Below are positions 5,358-7,311 of a stretch of 7,311 nt of DNA, one piece after another (position 1 is the stretch's first letter; each line of letters opens with the position of its first letter). The notes beneath the pieces are model-generated. The model was given only the letters and a program-made list of their open reading frames with translations, did not search any database and had not been told where the DNA came from. Both the position numbers and the translations under genes were made by a program. Source of the DNA: Dehalococcoidales bacterium (lineage in GTDB: Bacteria; Chloroflexota; Dehalococcoidia; Dehalococcoidales; UBA5760); assembly GCA_028717305.1 (NCBI GenBank), contig JAQUOC010000069.1, forward strand, positions 1 to 7,311, read 5' to 3'.

Positions 5358-6290
5358 ACGAATCTTTCCGTTGAATTAGCACCCCGGCACCAGACCGGCC
5401 TGCTGCTAGCCAACCCGGTGATGACGGCCTCGGGCACCTTCGGCTACGGTACCGAATACAGCTCCCTGTTCGATATACAGAGGCTGGGTGCCATTGTCGT
5501 CAAGGGGACCACGCTCGAGCCCAGGGACGGCAATCCGCAACCCAGAATAGCCGAAACCGCCTGCGGGGTACTCAACGCCATCGGGCTACAGAACATCGGC
5601 GCTAAAGCCCTGATCAAAGATAAAGCGCCGGTCTGGGCGGGCTGGCAGGTACCGGTCATCGTCAACATCGCCGGAGAGACCGCCGACGAATACGCCCGGC
5701 TGGCCGGCCTACTCGACGGAGTAGCCGGCATCAGCGCCCTGGAAATAAACATCAGCTGCCCCAACGTTAAAGCGGGCGGAGCCGAGTTCGGCGGCAATCC
5801 CGAATCAGCCGCCGGGGTAACCGCCGCAGTCAAGGCTGCCACCTCTCTACCGGTGCTGGTCAAGCTGACCCCGAATACCGCAGATATTATCGGAGTAGCA
5901 ACGGCAGTGGCCCGGGCCGGGGCAGACGCCATATCCCTGATCAATACCATCAAAGGGATGGCAATCGACATTCCCCGGCGCAAGCCCCTGCTGGGCAACA
6001 TCAGCGGCGGCCTGTCCGGGCCGGCGGTGAAACCGGTGGCGTTATACATGGTCTACGAGGTAGCCAGCGCCGTAGAGATACCGGTGGTCGGCTGCGGCGG
6101 CATCGCTACTGCTAACGACGCCCTCGAGTTCCTGATAGCCGGAGCCAGCGCCGTCCAGGTAGGAACAGCCAGCCTGAGCGACCCGCAGGCACCATTCCGT
6201 GTTCTGGAAGGAATAGAGGAGTTTATAGCCAGGGAAGGCATACCGGACATCAACGAGCTGATCGGTGCCGCCCGGTCGAAGCTCCGGTAA
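5358..6290 (+). CDS. pyrD: Dihydroorotate dehydrogenase, class 1B catalytic subunit, apparent ACG start
   Basis: PyrD oxidises dihydroorotate to orotate in de novo pyrimidine synthesis using FMN. Counting from the ACG codon, the 310-residue product shows the class 1 pattern: NPVMTASGTFGYG (19-31), VVKGTT (47-52), NAIGLQN (73-79), NISCPN (131-136) with C134 as catalytic base, VKLTPN (168-173), INT (195-197), GGLSGPAVKP (217-226), GCGGI (245-249) and VGTA (268-271). The Cys base and length indicate class 1B, which normally works with the FAD/[2Fe-2S] subunit PyrK and NAD+. No pyrK is adjacent; the MBL gene occupies that position. The N-terminus aligns with class 1B enzymes from NLSVEL onward, so the start must lie at or beside ACG 5358. 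An upstream TTG at 5232 would add 42 unrelated residues. Either ACG is used, or an ATG has mutated or been misread. Confidence 0.95.
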   Translation, partial: TNLSVELAPRHQTGLLLANPVMTASGTFGYGTEYSSLFDIQRLGAIVVKGTTLEPRDGNPQPRIAETACGVLNAIGLQNIGAKALIKDKAPVWAGWQVPVIVNIAGETADEYARLAGLLDGVAGISALEINISCPNVKAGGAEFGGNPESAAGVTAAVKAATSLPVLVKLTPNTADIIGVATAVARAGADAISLINTIKGMAIDIPRRKPLLGNISGGLSGPAVKPVALYMVYEVASAVEIPVVGCGGIATANDALEFLIAGASAVQVGTASLSDPQAPFRVLEGIEEFIAREGIPDINELIGAARSKLR

Positions 6291-6328
6291 CGACCTTCAC
6301 TAAACACCCCGGCATAAATTACGGGCGG

Positions 6329-6664
6329 TTACGGCAGTCCGCCTTCAAGTGCCTCTATCCTCGCCGTTAACTCTCTTAGCGCCGAGATAATCCATCCGAT
6401 GGTAGCATTCATGCTGATGCCCGGCTGGGGCTGAAGCACCCCGGCAGTCCTCTCCTCCATCCTGAGGATAGATTCGTTAATCTCCTCGAGTCTGATACCG
6501 AGCTGGTGCCTGTCCCCGGCAAAGGAAGGGGCAGCCAGCTTGGCCCGACACCTCTCCCCGGCGCTGCGAAGGGCCTGCAGACGCGCCAGACGGGTACTTT
6601 GTATCGCAGCCGCCCGGTCCCGGTCAATGCGGGCGATGCGGGCGGGCAGCGTCGCTTCATTCAT
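6329..6664 (-). CDS. Small helical protein of unknown function, partner of the Cys-rich HTH protein
   Basis: The 111-residue product matches no family I recognise. It is almost wholly helical with charged, Arg/Glu/Leu-rich segments: about 8-44 (IARIDRDRAAAIQSTRLARLQALRSAGERCR), 54-75 (QLGIRLEEINESILRMEERTAG) and 88-107 (ending IISALRELTARIEALEG). This is consistent with coiled-coil or helical-bundle assembly. There is no signal peptide or membrane helix. The ATG at 6664 has AAGGAGG (6675-6681) 10 nt upstream, and the gene overlaps the end of the HTH gene by 8 nt (ATGAATGA), so the two are translationally coupled. The helical character and coupling suggest a partner of the HTH protein, but that is inference. 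It converges on pyrD with a 38-bp gap. Confidence 0.75.
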   Translation of the reverse strand: MNEATLPARIARIDRDRAAAIQSTRLARLQALRSAGERCRAKLAAPSFAGDRHQLGIRLEEINESILRMEERTAGVLQPQPGISMNATIGWIISALRELTARIEALEGGLP

Positions 6665-6986
6665 TCCGTCCGGCCCTCCTTAACGCTCTCTGTACCGTTC
6701 GCCGGCTAACGGCAAAGATAGCCGCCAGCTCCGCCACGCCGTGCTTACCGGCAGTAAACAGCCTCAGGATTTCCCTGTCACGCAGCTGCCGGGTGAAGCG
6801 CTGCCTTCCCCCCGGCTCGTCATAGAGGCAACTGGTGAAGGGACAGCTCAGACAGGAAGGGGCCAGATCACAGCCGTCATCGTGATAACGGCAGTACTCC
6901 GGGGGCAGGTCCGCCTCAGCGTCGGCAGAATGAGGGGCAGCAGGGTTCTCATTAACGATTTCTCTCTGCTCCGGCGACATCACCAA
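6657..6986 (-). CDS. Cys-rich helix-turn-helix protein
   Basis: The N-terminal third is acidic and low in order. It is followed by a cysteine cluster, C32-x2-H35-x3-C39-x5-C45-x2-C48-x4-C53 (YCRYHDDGCD, then SCLSCPFTSC), suited to a Zn2+ or Fe-S centre. A conserved-looking YDEPGG leads into a C-terminal HTH at about 68-105 (REILRLF, HGVAELAAIFAVSRRTVQRALRRAG), of the sigma-region-4/transposase-like type. It is thus a candidate metal-responsive or redox-responsive DNA-binding protein. I recall similar small proteins as uncharacterised genes in Dehalococcoidia genomes, without a known role. TTG 6986, GTG 6983 and ATG 6980 occur in tandem after GGAGG (6993-6997), at 6, 9 and 12 nt respectively. 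The longest form is given, but GTG or ATG is as likely. Its promoter (7021-7050) contains a palindrome, and the gene overlaps the downstream helical-protein gene. Confidence 0.82.
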   Translation of the reverse strand: MVMSPEQREIVNENPAAPHSADAEADLPPEYCRYHDDGCDLAPSCLSCPFTSCLYDEPGGRQRFTRQLRDREILRLFTAGKHGVAELAAIFAVSRRTVQRALRRAGRNE

Positions 6987-7020
6987 TCTTTTCCTCCGTA
7001 TCGTAATTCAGGGTGATGCC

Positions 7021-7050
7021 AGAATAGCACATATGTTCTATCACCGTCAA
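7021..7050 (-). promoter_or_regulatory. Leftward promoter of the Cys-rich HTH gene
   Basis: On the minus strand, TTGACG (7050-7045) and TATTCT (7026-7021) are separated by 18 nt, with TGC just before the -10 box (extended -10). Transcription would begin near 7014, about 28 nt before the TTG/GTG/ATG cluster. An 18-bp palindrome fills the spacer. Confidence 0.55.
7024..7041. repeat. 18-bp imperfect palindrome in the leftward promoter spacer (operator candidate)
   Basis: ATAG-C-ACAT and ATGT-T-CTAT form two 9-bp half-sites with 8 of 9 pairs matching, centred on the perfect octamer ACATATGT. The site lies between the -35 and -10 boxes of the leftward promoter, where a bound dimer would block RNA polymerase. 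A wider inverted pair, ATGCCA (7016-7021) and TGGCAT (7051-7056), flanks it asymmetrically. Confidence 0.55.
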
Positions 7051-7079
7051 TGGCATGCTGTCACCAAAAATTTCCACTC

Positions 7080-7108
7080 TTGACAAACACGGCTCCGCTG
7101 ATTATTAT
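7080..7108 (+). promoter_or_regulatory. Rightward promoter of the excisionase-like HTH gene
   Basis: A perfect TTGACA (7080-7085) and TATTAT (7103-7108) are separated by 17 nt. Transcription would start near 7115, giving a leader of about 23 nt that carries AGGAG (7129-7133). The palindrome at 7106-7126 overlaps the -10 box and the start site. Confidence 0.68.
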
Positions 7109-7126
7109 TGCTTTAATAAAGTAATA
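7106..7126. repeat. 21-bp palindrome over the rightward -10 box and start site (operator candidate)
   Basis: The arms TATTGCTTTA (7106-7115) and TAAAGTAATA (7117-7126) surround a single central A. Nine of ten positions pair; the exception is G7110 against T7122. It covers the end of the -10 box and the predicted +1, a classic repressor position. Its core (CTTTA/TAAAG) differs from that of the palindrome at 7024-7041, so the two sites probably bind different proteins. Confidence 0.55.
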
Positions 7127-7137
7127 TCAGGAGAAAA

Positions 7138-7311
7138 ATGACACTCCTGGAAGACTATTTTAACGTGATACAGGCAGGCCGCCGCCTCAGCATTCACCCG
7201 GAGACGGTGAAGCGGCTCTGCCGTCAGGGAGACCTGCCGGCGGCCAAGCTGCACAACACCTGGCTGATCCAGCGGGATACCCTGGATAACTTCGCCGCCA
7301 CCTACAGCCCC
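7138..7311 (+). CDS. Excisionase-family (MerR-like) helix-turn-helix protein, N-terminal fragment
   Basis: Only 58 codons are present and the frame is open at the right edge. The residues fit the HTH_17/excisionase DNA-binding module: YFNVIQAGRRLSIHPETVKRLCRQGDLPAAKLHNTWLIQRDTLDNFAA. This includes the HPETVKRLCRQG recognition helix, the PAAKL turn and the WLIQRDTLDNF wing that define the family (compare LGVxxxTVxRLIxxGxLPAxKxGxxWxIxxxDLxxFL). Such proteins can be excision or recombination directionality factors of mobile elements, or plain transcription regulators, and some are N-terminal domains of longer proteins. Since the C-terminus is missing, the role stays open. The ATG at 7138 follows AGGAG with a 4-nt A-tract spacer. 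The gene diverges from the Cys-rich HTH gene and is preceded by a good promoter with an overlapping palindrome. Confidence 0.88.
   Translation, partial: MTLLEDYFNVIQAGRRLSIHPETVKRLCRQGDLPAAKLHNTWLIQRDTLDNFAATYSP

Noticed and set aside
4745..5437. Antisense open frame of 230 codons on the minus strand over the MBL gene and pyrD start
   Set aside because: It lies opposite two genes with intact catalytic motifs, shows no recognisable domain, and is explained by GC-rich codon structure on the sense strand.
5444..6049. Antisense open frame of 201 codons within pyrD
   Set aside because: It lies wholly opposite conserved PyrD motifs. Its composition (Ala, Pro, Ser, Leu rich) is typical of a shadow frame, with no promoter or ribosome-binding site of its own seen.
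6291..6328. Terminator between pyrD and the convergent small gene
   Set aside because: Only a 4-bp CCCG/CGGG pairing with a 9-nt loop was found and no T-run follows, so it is too weak to call.
6978..7065. Iteron-like RTCACC repeats (6979-6984, 7040-7045, 7060-7065, and inverted at 7012-7017)
   Set aside because: The 6-mers are short, irregularly spaced and in mixed orientation. One covers the start codon cluster. There is no AT-rich unwinding region or replication gene, so an origin is not supported.

Overview
The window looks like a stretch of chromosome from an anaerobic bacterium. A Chloroflexota of the class Dehalococcoidia is the best guess. That guess rests on the gene repertoire (a short membrane-anchored NEW3 protein, DegV, a small flavodoxin, a COG1237 metallo-hydrolase, a class 1B dihydroorotate dehydrogenase, a Cys-rich HTH protein), moderate GC and strong Shine-Dalgarno sites. 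No single marker proves it.

Layout. Positions 1-148 hold the N-terminal 49 codons of a yebC-family gene on the minus strand, with its own promoter. Positions 309-1649 carry a minus-strand pair: acpS (holo-ACP synthase) followed by a four-helix membrane protein of unknown function. Divergent from it, 1938-2876 encodes a secreted, C-terminally anchored protein with two NEW3-like beta-sandwich domains. It faces a minus-strand pair, a flavodoxin-like protein (3869-4348) followed by a DegV lipid-binding protein (2972-3838). Divergent from the flavodoxin is a plus-strand pair, a COG1237 MBL-fold hydrolase (4511-5347) and pyrD (5358-6290). The pyrD ribosome-binding site overlaps the hydrolase stop codon, and the only plausible pyrD initiation codon is ACG.

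The right end (6329-7311) has a different character: short, uncharacterised genes around a compact divergent control region. Two overlapping minus-strand genes encode a five-cysteine HTH protein and a small helical protein. They face an excisionase-type HTH gene that runs off the window. The 151-bp gap holds two good sigma-70-type promoters, each with its own near-perfect palindrome in an operator position. It resembles the switch region of a phage or integrative element, but no integrase, att site or tRNA is visible here.

Sigma-70-like promoters were identified by eye upstream of every transcription unit whose start lies in the window. Six have 17-bp spacers and one has an 18-bp spacer. No stretch longer than 300 bp lacks a gene. 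The largest gaps are 1650-1937, 4349-4510, 149-308 and 6987-7137, and each is described through its promoters and repeats. No tRNA, rRNA, CRISPR array, insertion sequence or convincing intrinsic terminator was seen.
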